From: Albula goreensis
Lineage: Eukaryota; Chordata; Actinopteri; Albuliformes; Albulidae
Assembly: GCA_022829145.1 (NCBI GenBank)
Contig: CM040746.1
Coordinates: 17,671,290 to 17,735,289, forward strand
Direction of reading: 5' to 3'
DNA length: 64,000 nt
The notes beneath the pieces were generated by a model. It was not told where the DNA came from and made no database searches. It saw only the letters and a program-made list of their open reading frames with translations. Position numbers and translations under genes: made by a program. This document shows, piece by piece, positions 1 to 11,815 of this stretch (position 1 is its first letter; each line of letters begins with the position of its first letter).

Positions 1-2084
1 AATGACTATCCTTATGGGATCGAGTTAGAGTGTGAACAGATCCCGTTACTTTTAAAAATTTTCATGCTTCAAAATTTGTTCTATTGTATGACAATTCATT
101 TCCCTATTTCATTATTATTTTCCTGTTTTTGGGCTGCAAGTACCATTCTGTCTGTCTCTCTGTCTGCCTATGCCTTGTCGGGATGTCTATCACTCCAGAG
201 AAGGACCCCTGGAAACAGCATGGAGCATAGATCTAGAACTCACAGATGGTTCTCAGTTCGTTAGCAACACAACCACTAACTCATTCTGATGTTCTTAGAT
301 TTACTTAGATTTTACTGGAAACAATTTCCACTTGTAACTACAAACACTTCAAGAAATAGACTAGATGAGTACATCACTGCAGACATACATATAAATAAGC
401 AGAAAAGAAAGAAAAAATTAAGGCAGTGTACTATAGTGTGTGCATGCACTCCATGGTCTGGTATTGAAGCCAATCTGCACCAAAGCCAAATGCAACAGGA
501 CGCCATTCTGGGTACTACCACAGCTTCGCCCATGAAGGGATTTCAGCAAGTGGGATGTCCCTGTCTCATTGCACACCAGCGTACCCGTGGCCCACCTGCG
601 CAAACTTCACATGTAGTGTCTCTGTCCAAATCAAGGGCTATGTGAGCTTAAGCAGTGAATTGCAGAGTGAAGAGATGCAGCAGCAGACATTTTGTGTCTT
701 GGAGGGTTTGCAGGGGTTTGCTTATGAATCCATTTGGGCATTCCCAATAGGCTTAAAAAATAAATAGGCTTAGGTAAAAATGTTGCTGAAATGCTGAAAA
801 TAAAGTGGCACAGTATGTGTACATGTGTCTGAGTGTCTCTGCTGCAGTGGACAGTATGCAACCATATGTCCTGCTCAAATCCTCCTTAGCTGTCACATGT
901 CAACTAATCTCAGATATTCTATAACATCTGGCAAATTAGTTTGTGAGACTACCATCCAGCCAACTGATTGGTTCTGCAAAATTTTTGCCTGAGTCATGTG
1001 ACTTTGTAATTCAGTCATTTGGTGGCGTTAACTCACTGCCTCCTGTTGGAGCCCCACTTACATGAGATCATAGTTCCACAGAAGAAGCAACTGGCCACTG
1101 GTTTATTAGTCAGTCATACCCACAGAATTTGAAACACATTTCTTATATTGGCATTTCACCCTGGTGGGACTTATTGTACTGTAAGGTTATAAACATAATC
1201 AATGAGGTGTACACCTGACAAATTGAGAACTGGATAGAGCTCAGCATCAGACATCAGTGATGTCTCCATGTCTCCATGGTCTGCACATATGTGCATTCCT
1301 TGTCTTCTGATGTGTGATTTCAGTTGTGTGTTGTTCTGCTATTGGATTACACTCTAATTACTCAGCACCATGCTTTAGAGAGCCTTTGCTAGTTCAGTCT
1401 GGTGTTTACCTGACAGCAAGTCCTTGAAGTTTTATTTGAAGCACAAATGTTTAACTCATTCTGGATGTCTGGATGATTGTGTCCGTTCCTCTTCAGGAAT
1501 ACAGCAGATCCACAAACCTCTCTATTCATGGCCAACATGCTTGGACTCTGAATAGAGTTCAGGAACATTACCTTCCCTTTCTTTCTAATAAATTGAAAAC
1601 TGAGAACATGAGCAGTCAGGGTTGAAGGTCCTAGTGCGGTCACTGTGGGGCCAATTTGCTGGCTGAATCAGTCCAGCATGTGGTATAGCTTCAGTATGTG
1701 TAGTGCATGTGCAGTGTGCATTCTGTATATGTGGTCCTTATGCAGTTTGGGTGTGCTTGATTTGTAGTTTTTAGACTGGCCCGGTTTTGAGTACCTGATA
1801 TACACTATGTTTGCATTGTTGGCATACATCTGGAGGCAGTGATAAATATGTGTGCAGTTGGCTTGCTGAGAGTATGACAATTTACAAATACACAAAATGC
1901 ACCCCTTAGACATCCTTGATGTGAGCCACCTCTCTGCTGTCTTTCAGCATGCCCGTGGACTGCTTTATTCCTGTATTTCATGTTTTCCAGGATTTGAATT
2001 AAACATGTAGGATGGAGGTCCCATGGTAGCCTGTTTATTGACGTTGCATTTTATTGTTACACATGTAGAGCGATACGCTGAGAA

Positions 2085-2200
2085 TTATGTTCACTTCAAA
2101 TCGCATTAGCTGTAATCTTTAATTAACGGCCGCCAGATCGTATGAATCCTAACACTGCACTGAAACAGGTCCCTAATTATATCAGAGTGTTGACTGACTG
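2085..2200. promoter_or_regulatory. Candidate regulatory block rich in homeodomain motifs
   Basis: Within about 115 bases there are several TAAT/ATTA cores: GCATTAGC, a TTTAATTAACGG stretch around 2120-2131, and CCTAATTATATC further on. The block has intact CpGs (ACGGCCGCC, GATCGTATG) in otherwise CpG-poor DNA. This composition is typical of fish conserved non-coding elements, but conservation cannot be seen from one sequence. Low confidence. Confidence 0.22.
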
Positions 2201-4004
2201 TCCCTTCTTGCACTGAGGTGTTGTCATATGCCCCTTAAACAAATCCAAGAAATTCGGCTGTGTGGCAAGTCACTGATGCCAGACCTGTCCCCCTCACCCT
2301 TGCTCAGTGGCATGAAGTGGGCCACCAGCACAATGAACTGCTCCAGGGTCCCACTTTTAACCAGAAGGATCACATCTCAGTAGGCCCTGTGCCCTCTGGC
2401 TGTATGCCGGGGGTATAAATTGTGCCCTCTCACCTGTTAAAGCTGCTCAGTGGGCAGACTCTGGGCTTCATCAGCCCACTTTGTAAGATAAGAGCAGACA
2501 GCAACCTGCAGGAACTCCCCTCTTCCCCAAGAGACAGGAGCTGTCAATCCCCTCTCTCAGGAATTTGATATCCCAAACTCCCTCCTCTATAGGTTTCATA
2601 TGGCTACCTCAACACTGAGCTTTCCTGGCTTCCCTTCTGTATGCTTACATCAGCTACCTATAATCAGAGTATGCCTGGAAAACAAAGCCAGTATATTTCA
2701 TTAACATAACACTCAACGTCCTGTTCTCTGAGGGTCCCCTCCTCTTTTAGGATGATATGTGTGGGAGGGCTTGTACGACAAAAGAGATGTAAATGTGGCT
2801 GAAATGGAAGTGTACTTTGGCTGCTTTCATGGGTCACAAGTGTTTCTGTGAACATTGCACCTCCCAGTTGTTTTAACTTCTGTAGACATTGTCAGTGTCT
2901 CATTGTGATTGGATGACCTAAAACTAGGGGAGGCTCGGTTTTCATGACCATCACTTTCATCACTACTTGATTTTGGTCAGTAATCTTATTCTATGTCTTT
3001 CTCAACTCTAAACTGGGGAAGTTAATAACTGGTGTATACTGCCACCTGTTGTTCTGGAGTGTAATGACACAGTGATATCTTGAAGCTGCATTTAGCATTA
3101 ATGCTCTTGCATCCATGTGAGCTCTTCATCGACATTTGTGGTGCTCAGAAGAAAAATGATCTTTCTGATCTTTCCTCACAACTTTGGTCTTCCCTCCCTC
3201 TCTTTCTGCGTTATTTTTCCCTATCATCATCTGTATCTGTAACTCCTAGCAACCCTCACTGTACCCCACTTCTGACACTGCTACTGCTCATTATTATATC
3301 TTCTCTGCTTCTTTTTTGTCAAAGCTGTGGGAAGAAAGTTTTGCTCATCAGATCTCAAATTAGAATCAAGGAGGATTTTATGTGACAAGATTTTAAATCT
3401 GTCATATATGTAATTCACAGACTCTGCAAGTCAGTGGTCAACCTTAATTCCAGTTCTCCAGTCACACAAAGAAAATTCACTGGAGGGATGCATTTCAGCT
3501 GAATTTGGGTTGTGCATGGTGACAATTCCATTGTTTGCAATTCAAAATAAATGAGGTGTTGTTCACAGATCCATGCAATGGGGGGCGACTTGCTGAAAGT
3601 GATAGCCTTTCTTTTCACTTAATTTCCACACAATGAAGTCATCACCATGCTGTGGCTCCTTTCAGTGGGCTTTTTGTGTTTGTCCAGTCATTCTAATAAA
3701 AAGATCCAGCATTTAGTTTGGCCTTTTTGCGTCATCAACCAAAGCGCTGGTGTCAGTTTCTTTGCTTAAAAGATATTGTTTGATCATGCATGCAACTTCT
3801 TGGTACAGCATGTCAGATATACTCTTTTGACTAGAGTTCTTCTTTAAGCTATGTCTGCAGCAGAACTGAACTTGTCAGACACCTTAAGAGAATACTTTTT
3901 TAGCAGCAGCATTCTCTTGTCTTTAGTAGAAGCTTGAAGATAGAGACTAAATTAAATGGAATGTTTTGACTAAATGTGTCATATCACATAGGAAGATGTC
4001 TTAG

Positions 4005-4155
4005 ATTCAGAGAGAGAGATGGGAGATGGGGCAAAGGACAGAAGATGAGAGAGTAAGAGAATTAAGAGAGAGTGCAAGAGAGTGATAGAATTAGAGGGAG
4101 GAAAAGAGACAAAAAGGGACAGTAGAAAGGCACACAGAGAGGGCAGGAGAGAGCT
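4005..4155. repeat. Purine-rich (GA)n-like tract
   Basis: About 150 bases of almost uninterrupted purine, built from GAGAGAG, GGGAGA and AAGAGA words. It is a simple-sequence polypurine tract. The opposite strand reads as a leucine/serine-rich open frame with no other gene-like feature. Confidence 0.85.
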
Positions 4156-4293
4156 GTGCAATTAGAACAACACATTTTATGTGGTTGTGTGTTTGAATCT
4201 GTCCGCACCCTCTTTCTGCACTTAACGGAAGATGGCCTCACTCCCAGTTTGCACAGACACTTCTTGCATTTTAGTGGTGCAGTCAGCTAATAC

Positions 4294-4465
4294 ACCCCAG
4301 ATTGATTGCTGATGTCACCCAGATTCATCCAGATCGTATCCCTCCAGGTTTCCAATTTGATCGGCAATGTGCAGATTCATCCCAGCCTCTCAGGATTTCT
4401 TTTTCAATTGGTTATGTCTAGATTCATTCCGATTCTCTCCCTCTAGGGTTTCCTGAGTGATAGTC
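4294..4465 (+). repeat. Degenerate tandem triplication of an AGATTCAT-containing unit
   Basis: Three diverged copies of a unit of roughly 46-53 bases begin at 4319, 4372 and 4418. Each opens with (C/T)AGATTCAT, continues through a CTCT or CGTATCCCT word, and then has an AGG(T/A/G)TTTC-like word. A preceding partial copy, CACCCCAGATTGATTGCTG, starts at 4294. The copies are old and no transposon family is recognised. Confidence 0.5.
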
Positions 4466-5134
4466 ATTAAAGAACACCTGGTGCTCTTGGCTGCTAGTGA
4501 CTCAATCTGGAGCAACTTTCCTTAAAGTATTCAAGAAGGAATGCATAAATGCAGAGGAGCCGGAGTCTTTTGTGTGTGCACGTGTATGAGATATTTTGTA
4601 TATGTGTGTGTGCGAATGTGTGCGTACCTGCATCTATGAATGTCCCTGTATGAAGGGAATGAACCGCCTTTTCACCTGGAGATCACCATGGCAGGCATCT
4701 CGATTTCAGAGCCTCTGATGGGCTTTCCGATGGAGCCGAGTGAACAGGAACACTTTAATTCAGTCTGCATCCACAGATGTATCGACGCACATCAGGTCCT
4801 CCCAATCCAAAATGGCATTGTTGCTATGCGTGAAGTTTCAGATACGCAACACCATCTGACCAATAACATCTGAACATGTGGGTCAGTGTCACTAAGTGTC
4901 ACCATTGGCACTAAGACTTGATCAACCCACTGGTGATGTTAAAATCAGGGGTACATTTATGTGTATGTGCATGCTTGCTTGCATGCACCCATGAACCCTT
5001 TTGTGTGTAATATTGCAGGACTCTCATTTCAGTATGCACTTCCCTCTAAAAGCTGTATCATAATTCCACAGAGCAGGATCTGTTTAATTCAGAGAAGCGT
5101 CCCTTTCTCTTAATCACCTCAGTTCAGCCGGGTT

Positions 5135-5168
5135 CACCCCAGGCTGACTGCTGAAGTCATACAAATTC
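5135..5168 (+). repeat. Second copy of the 4294 motif block
   Basis: CACCCCAGGCTGACTGCTGA and the following AGTCATACAAATTC align with the segment starting at 4294, with only a few substitutions over 34 bases. This suggests an old local duplication about 840 bases apart, or two pieces of one unidentified dispersed repeat. Confidence 0.45.
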
Positions 5169-6559
5169 TTTCCCTTACTTTTTCATGCCACTGATACTAA
5201 TTAACGAATATCTAATCATCAGCGATTAATAACTCCCAGGATGGCTAGATGTGACAACTATGCCAATGTCTACGTGACATTACTAAGGCTTGCTCTGGCA
5301 GACAAGTAGAGGGAGACAGAGGGGGTAGAGGGGGAAACCTTCCCTTCCCTGTCTCCTCTTGAGCAGCTGAGCAAACCTTATGAATGGTGATGACAGCACC
5401 ATGGCTTGGGCAAAGTTCAAAACTGGAAGCTCAGTCATGCTGCTGGTTTTTGGGACCAGGGTGACGTTGTCTTTAAAACACAAGCTGGTTGATTGGGGTT
5501 ATAGCTGGGCAGTGGTACTCTAAGGGAACTCATGCTGAAGGATGCCTAATCTAGTGGGTACCCTTAATGTGTTCTAATTCCCAACTCCCAGCTCAGTGTC
5601 AAAACAGGATTGTGGACATACCTACCATCAAAAACCAAGTTCATAAAGCATGCTTTCTGTCTTTTTGTCTACTACTAAATGCTATACAGTACTGGTTTGA
5701 AAAGGAAAGCTGCTCGACTGAAATTCAGACATTCACCGTCTGTGCCTTTTGACTTATGTGCCCCTACCCGGCTTGCCCTCTCTCATGGCCACCTGGTGCT
5801 TGGCATGAGGGTGCAACAGGGTTTTTACCCTCTCAAACTCCATCTGTCTTGTGCTTAGCACCGGCCAAGGGGGCAGGATTCACGCATCTCTTTGATCAAA
5901 CTCATACTTAACATACTTAACACGGGCACTGAAGAGTTGAGACAAGTTCTCCACACGCCTGCAGAGACTCGCACACTCATGCGCTTGCACTCGCACACAC
6001 TCATAGGCACACACTTAAATAGACCCTTCAGTTAGCATCCATCAGCTCGGTGTCAGTAGCTTAGTGCGTCTGAAGTGGGGCCAGCTTCCACGCGGCTCAG
6101 GTATCTGTGATCTCCGCCCACCCCACCGCGCACACAGGCTTCAGTAAAAGAGGGAACAGATGACAGAGAGGAGGGGAGAAGAGGCAGTGACTGACTGACG
6201 CTGGATCATTATTCTGTTGCATTAGGATTACAAGCTCTATCTGGCCTTGTACAAGTACTGCTAGCAGTACAGTACTATGAGCAACTGCAAACTTCACTAT
6301 CCCCATAACTAGGAATTACCAGTTATCCAGTATTGTGTATTTTCTCCAGCTCTACCTGCATAAGGTGTATCGTACGCCACTGACTATTCATATTACAGCC
6401 CTCACATCACTGCAGGAGAGAAGTATTAATATCTCACTCTGACAACATGTGGCAGAGTGCGGCCAACTAGCATGTTTTCGTCCTGGCTGTAAACCTAGCC
6501 AACAAAGCCACTTGCTAAAGATCCATTGCTAAAGGCTCATAGTCATAGTCAACTGATGT

Positions 6560-7440
6560 AAAATTCAACAGCAGAATCAAACATGTGACTCCTTTGTGCA
6601 GTCACTGTGTAGCCCCTTGCTGTGATTCATCTTCAAATCACAATTGGATAGTTTCACATTATCCTGTAGATCATAGAACAGAATTCATGGTTCTTTCAAT
6701 GATAACAAGTCATCCAGGTTCTGATGTAGCAAAGCATCCCCAAATTATGATACCATGTTCACCATCCTTAATGGGTGTAATGAAGTGCTTACTGTGAAAT
6801 GCAGTTTTTGTCATAGCAGAGAAAAACTGTCATGCTCTTGACTCATCTGTCCATAGACCATTTTCCAGCATACTGTGGGATCATCCAGGTGTTTTTTGCA
6901 AAATTGAAACAAGTGTTCCCAGGAATCCCAGCTTTGCCCTGTATCTTGCTGATGATGGAGTCATGAGTACTGACTGTTGCCCAGGGTTTTTTTCTCCTGT
7001 TCTTTGAGACTTCTTTGTGATTTTATGCCTGCCTTTGGAGAGATTTTGGCAGATGGAAGATGATTTACTACTGTCATAAACTCTCCATTTGGACAGCATG
7101 GCTCTGACTGGTTTGGATTGGTACGTGCAATCCCTTGCCTCCCTCGAGCCTCATACATCCCACCCAACCCCCACCCCCCACCACCCCACTCCTCCCCCAC
7201 ACCGCACTCTCACAGTCATAGTGGGACATCAAGTCACATCAAGTTCTCCAGAAAAATAACTTTGTAACCCATTCCAGACTGATAGGAATCCACAACTTTC
7301 AGTAAGTCCTCAGTCAGGGCCTTTGATCGTAGCATGATATGTGTCAAGAGCCTTTGCACTGACATCTTCACACTGATGGTATTTTTTCTGGTTTTACTAC
7401 CAAAATATTGAGTGGCAAGACATCCAAGAATGTAATTTAT
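6560..7440 (-). mobile_element. Decayed Tc1/mariner-type DNA transposon
   Basis: On the minus strand this stretch encodes broken pieces of a Tc1-like transposase in the right order: an N-terminal DNA-binding helix-turn-helix region (about 7345 down to 7250), a linker, then the catalytic domain (about 7060 down to 6600). I could not identify terminal inverted repeats or TA target duplications, so the boundaries are approximate. A C-rich simple stretch at 7148-7200 lies between the N-terminal and catalytic parts and may be a later insertion or expansion. Confidence 0.8.
6590..7345 (-). pseudogene. Tc1-like transposase relic, frameshifted
   Basis: Tc1 transposases cut and paste the element through a DDE/D catalytic triad. 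Reading the minus strand, residues resembling the N-terminal domain (SKALTEDLLKVVDSYQSGMG) lie at about 7265-7335. A linker with ISPKAG follows at about 7035. The segment before the first catalytic Asp reads KKHLDDP, and the Asp itself sits in WTDES (6841-6853). The second conserved block reads IIIWGCFATSEPG (WGCF at 6731-6742) and is followed by TMNS. Stop codons interrupt the frame just after WTDES and after SEPG, and at least two frame changes are needed. The C-terminal part with the second Asp (the DNDPKH-type motif) is not recognisable, so this copy is inactive. Family assignment rests on motif order and is fairly sure; the subfamily is not. Confidence 0.78.
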
Positions 7441-7907
7441 AAACATATAGACATATACTAAACTATAGTTTTAAACCTGAAAACAGAACTCACTATGTGA
7501 TTTCATAAAAATAAGAAATTTGACAGATACAACATTCAGAGATTACGTGACTTTTTGAAGAGCTATGGCAACCAGTTGGCATGTTGCCAATGCTAATTAC
7601 TGTATGTTAATATTTCCAAACTGAATAAATACTACACCCCTAACCACAAACATTTGAGCATTGTTGCAACTAAGAAATCCATATACAAACATTGTTTTTT
7701 ATATACAGGTGTAACGTTAACTGCTGCCTTTATTAATCAAGTGGTATAACTTGTTGCTATGGTAACTGTCAGCGCTAGACAGAACTGAAGACAAATCTAC
7801 TGCTCTGATATGTGATAACAAAGCTGAAGTATTAATTTGGAACAGTGATAAAGCCTCTTGGCTGGGATTACTTCATTGGGGTATATATACACAAATAATG
7901 TACATTC
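7441..7907. other. AT-rich spacer between two transposon relics
   Basis: AT-rich sequence with no coding potential. It may include the 5' terminal part of the Tc1 relic and flanking host DNA. No terminal repeat could be paired by eye. Confidence 0.5.
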
Positions 7908-10900
7908 TTTTTTTATTATTTTTTTATTAAAGACAAATGATAACATTACAATAAAAAAAAACTGTAGTATCAAAGCAAGACAGGCACCATAACCACAGAT
8001 CACAATACAAGACAACGACACCTCCTATAACAACACTACAACAAACATTACATATGTGTGTACATAATTATAAGGTAGAATGGAGTGATAATTATACACA
8101 GTTGTGACCCCATTTGGTGATGGGCTGCAGAAGACCACAAAGTTGTCATAAACAATAACTATTATTCTATAACTATTATGATATACTAAATATCACTATA
8201 ACACCTTAGAATCTTATAGTACTCCTATGAAATTGTTACTATAAGATTGGTCATTCTGCAGAGAACCACAATGATATCAAATATAATTAATAATGTAATG
8301 GAATGTTAAAAGTTTACCATAGGACATTGATAATATGATAAAAAATAGAAAAGGGGGTGGGGGTGAGCCAGAGACTTAAATATCTAGTACCTTCCCAAGG
8401 TGTTGGGGTAGAGATGAGATAAAGAGACCCCAGACCTGCTGGGAAGAGGCAGTATCCTCCCTGATCTGAGTGCTTAATCTGTAAATGGAGAATCTTAAAA
8501 ATTTCACAATACCACTGATCTGTAGTTGGAGGAGTGTCTTTGAACCAATTAAACAGGATGCATTTCCGAGCCACAAACATTTTTTAACAAGGGTGACGTG
8601 CTTGGAAACCAGACCCCTGACATCATCTGTCATCCCAAAAAGAAAAAAAACAGGGATTTTCTACAACCTCTACCCAAAATATGCTCTATTTCACTCCTTA
8701 TTTTAGCCCAAAAAGTTCAAATTAAAGGTCATGTCCAAAATAAATGTGCCATTTTACATTTTGGGCATATTGCAGAAAACTTTTGGTTTATCTTATTGCA
8801 AGTCACTGGTGATCGGTGGAAACACAAAATTGTTTTTTACTGAATTTCTCTGGCTCTCTTACAAACAAGAATGTTACCAGAGTCTAATAGAGCATTCTCC
8901 CAGGATTCAAGGTCCGGATTGCCACATAGGCCACTCCTCCAGGCTTAAATCACTGCACTGGTATTTTTAATTGAATTAGAGTAGATACAATTATTAGGAT
9001 GGTCGACACAAAAAAACATCAACAGCAGTTTGAACTGGCATCCCAGATGGAAAGGTTACTTTTGTTTTTATGAAATGCCTAACCTGGAGGTAGCTGGGAA
9101 AATGTAAATTTGGGGTATTCAACTTCGACTAAATTTGTTGGAAAGTTAACAAGCCATTTTCATCAAATAGATCAGATATAAAACATACTCCTTTTTTATA
9201 CCAAAGAAGAAAACAACTATGATTCAAGCCTGCAGGGAATGCTCTGTTCTTTATAAGAGGTATAAATGAAGAAGTAAAAAATATCTCTCCATACCTTGAA
9301 TGTATTCCCAAGGATAAGATTGTGTTTTATTACCAGTGATGTTTCTTTTTTATCCCCTGTAAGTATACTCATAATAGAATAAGGTGCAGCATGCCATGAA
9401 TCTAGACCAATCCATGTAGAACAGGAATCGTCACAAATCCATTCAGATTTTTAGTATGACAGGCCCAGTTGTACTATAGTAAGTTAGGCAAAGCAACTCC
9501 TCCCCTAGAATACGGTAGCTGTAGTTTCGGTATTTTAATCTTTTAATATATAGGGAACATTTGTAATGGAAAGACTTGGCAAAATATTCATTTTAATAAG
9601 ATAAATCCTTCCAAACCATGAGATAGGTAGGTCCATCCATCTATCAAGATCGTGTTTAACTGTCTGTAAAATTGGTACAAGATTCAATTTGTGTAAGTTT
9701 TGAGGTTTAGGAGAAACACAAACGCTAAGATAAGCAAATTCATCCTTTGACCAGCTAAAAGGGCATTCTTTTAATATAGCAGTCTCCATCAATTTACCGA
9801 GTGGCATGACTTCTGATTTGTTATAATTTACTTTATACCCAGAAAAAGAACCAAATAAATTTACTTGATCAACAAGAACAGGTGTGGAAGATTCAGGGTT
9901 AGATATAAAAAATATAATATCATCTGCATGAAGGCCTATTTTATGAGTAGCATGGGCAGCTGTAATACCCTCTATACTTGGATATGTTCAGACAGTCTCT
10001 GTCAGCGCTTCAAATGCTAGCAGAAAAAATTAAGGGGATAAGGGGCAGCTTTACCTGGTCCCTCGCCCCAGATGAAATGGGCGGAGTGCATACCAAAAGT
10101 AAGAGTAAGAGCCGAGGCATGTGGTGCATGGTAGATAACTTGTATCCATTGAAGAAATTCTTCCGCTAAACCAAAACAATGAAGAACTTTAAACAGGTAG
10201 TCAAACCCAACTCTAAATAGGTAGTCAAAAGCCTTCTCTGCATCAAATGATATAACTACTGCACTATGCTTAGAAGGCCTCTGATGTTTCAGAATAAAAC
10301 CAGTTTGATCTACAGTATTTTGATAAGGTCTGGTAATAATTTCTCCAACCTTTTAGCCAATATCTTGGAGAGAATCTTATCTTGCTATCCAAGTTAATGA
10401 GAGATATTGTTCTATATGAAGAGCATTCCTCTGTAGGCTTGTTTTTCTTTAAAATAAAAGAGATATGACCCTGATTGAATGACATAGGGAGGTGACCCAG
10501 CTCAAAGGACTCCAGAAACATAGTGGTTCCACAATAACAATGCTACATTTCTTATAAAATTCTGAGCAAAAACCATCAGGACGTGGGGCCCTATGAGATA
10601 AGTGATAAGAGACCTTATCACTTCCAGCCCGTCTCTTTTAGTGATATTCAACTTTTAGTGATAGTGCAACTCTGCCTGCCTTAGGAAGGGGAATCCTATC
10701 CAAAAAGTCCTGCGTACAATGAGATTTTTTTTTGAATCCAAACTATATAGACAACTGTAATAACTTCTCTGTTAATATCTTGAGTAGTTTCATGATCTGT
10801 ACCTGAACCATCTCTTAATGAAGTAAATAAATTTGCAGGTTTTTTTTTTTTTTTACCAGTCTAGCAAGCAGTCTAGCAGGCTTATTGCCTGATTCATACA

Positions 10901-11815
10901 ATTTATGCATGGTGAAAAAAATTGAGGTTTTAGCCTCCTTGCATAGTAATTGGTCTAGAGCTAAACTAGCATCATGTAGGTTTTTAAGGATGTTTCTAGA
11001 GGGTATGCTTTTTAGCTCATTTTCTAGAATTGCTTTCTTAGAGTAGCCTTCTTCTTCTTAGCAGAAACATATGAGATATAAGTTCTGATTAACAGAACCT
11101 CTATATGGACGTCAAAAGTTAATATTAACATGAGAATGATCTGAAATACTAACTATACCAATATCACATAAATTCATTCTTTCCTGGGCCAATTGAGATA
11201 TCAAAAAGTAATCAATCCTAGAAAATGATTTATGATGTGCTGAAAAGAATGTAAAGTCTTTCTCTCTAGGATGAACTGCTCTCTAGGTATCAAACAGACT
11301 AAGATCCCTACATACTTTCTGCATCACTTTAGTTATCTTTGATACATTATAAGTGGGAGGTTTTTGATCTATACGTGGATCTAGCACACAGTTGGAATCC
11401 CCACCAATAACTGAGAAACATGTACAGGAAAGAGATAAGTCTCAGCAAAGGAATATTCAGAAAAAACATTTGGAGAGCGTATGGATCCCAACATTGTGTT
11501 CACCATATAGAAAACCAATAATTAAAATATATCTGCCCTCCAAATCAGAGTAAATTTCATCTACAGAAAAAGGCACGTTTTATGAACCAGAATAGCTACA
11601 CTGCTCTGCTTTGGGAGATGTTTGAGGAATAAAAGACATTTCCAACCCAGCCTTGTTTAAGTTTGCGATGCTCTTCATTAGATGGATTTCCTGTAGTAGG
11701 GCTATCTAAGCTTTCTCCTTTTTTAAGTACGAAATAATCTTTTTCCTTTTTATCAGGCTGTTTATTATAGAGGACCAAAGCTGCCAAAATAAAACATAAA
11801 TATATATAAATCAAT
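7908..11815 (-). mobile_element. Decayed L1-type LINE retrotransposon
   Basis: The minus strand carries endonuclease, reverse transcriptase and C-terminal sequences of an L1-clade ORF2 in normal order from about 11760 down to about 8330. Downstream of the ORF on that strand, AATAAA-like words followed by an A-rich run (plus-strand poly-T at about 7910-7930) look like a polyadenylation signal and tail, so I place the 3' end near 7908. No ORF1 is recognised beyond 11815, so the copy is probably 5'-truncated close to the start of ORF2. Target-site duplications were not found. Confidence 0.85.
8330..11760 (-). pseudogene. L1 ORF2 endonuclease/reverse transcriptase relic
   Basis: ORF2 proteins nick DNA and copy the element RNA into the target. 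Minus-strand landmarks: a KRKKIISYLKKEKA segment followed by IALLQEIHLM (11680-11707), the start of the APE-type endonuclease; GGDSN (11391-11405); FSRIDYF (about 11203-11223); SDHS (11133-11144). The reverse transcriptase shows SYRTISLIN (10393-10420), motif A FDAEKAFD (10224-10247), a decayed GTRQGCPLSP-type block with a stop (10035-10063) and the catalytic box as HADD (9919-9930, normally YADD). DLDRWMDLPISWFGRIYLIK follows at about 9590-9655. The C-terminal ARKCILFNWFKDTPPTTDQW is at about 8515-8575. The length, about 3.4 kb, is near full for an L1 ORF2. Several in-frame stops and frameshifts make it inactive. Confidence 0.9.

Larger units (their letters stand above)
1..6540. other. Unique non-coding sequence, left flank
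   Basis: No open frame here has a recognisable domain, and none is bounded by convincing splice sites. The sequence is mixed AT-rich vertebrate DNA with scattered short TG and CA runs (for example near 4600 and 5990). It contains one homeodomain-motif block, a purine-rich tract and a faint duplicated block, listed separately. I see no tRNA, snRNA or known microRNA. Confidence 0.6.

Noticed and set aside
9535-9807. Independent host gene encoding a 90-residue protein
   Set aside because: It is the segment of the L1 reverse transcriptase after the catalytic box, in frame order with neighbouring L1 pieces.
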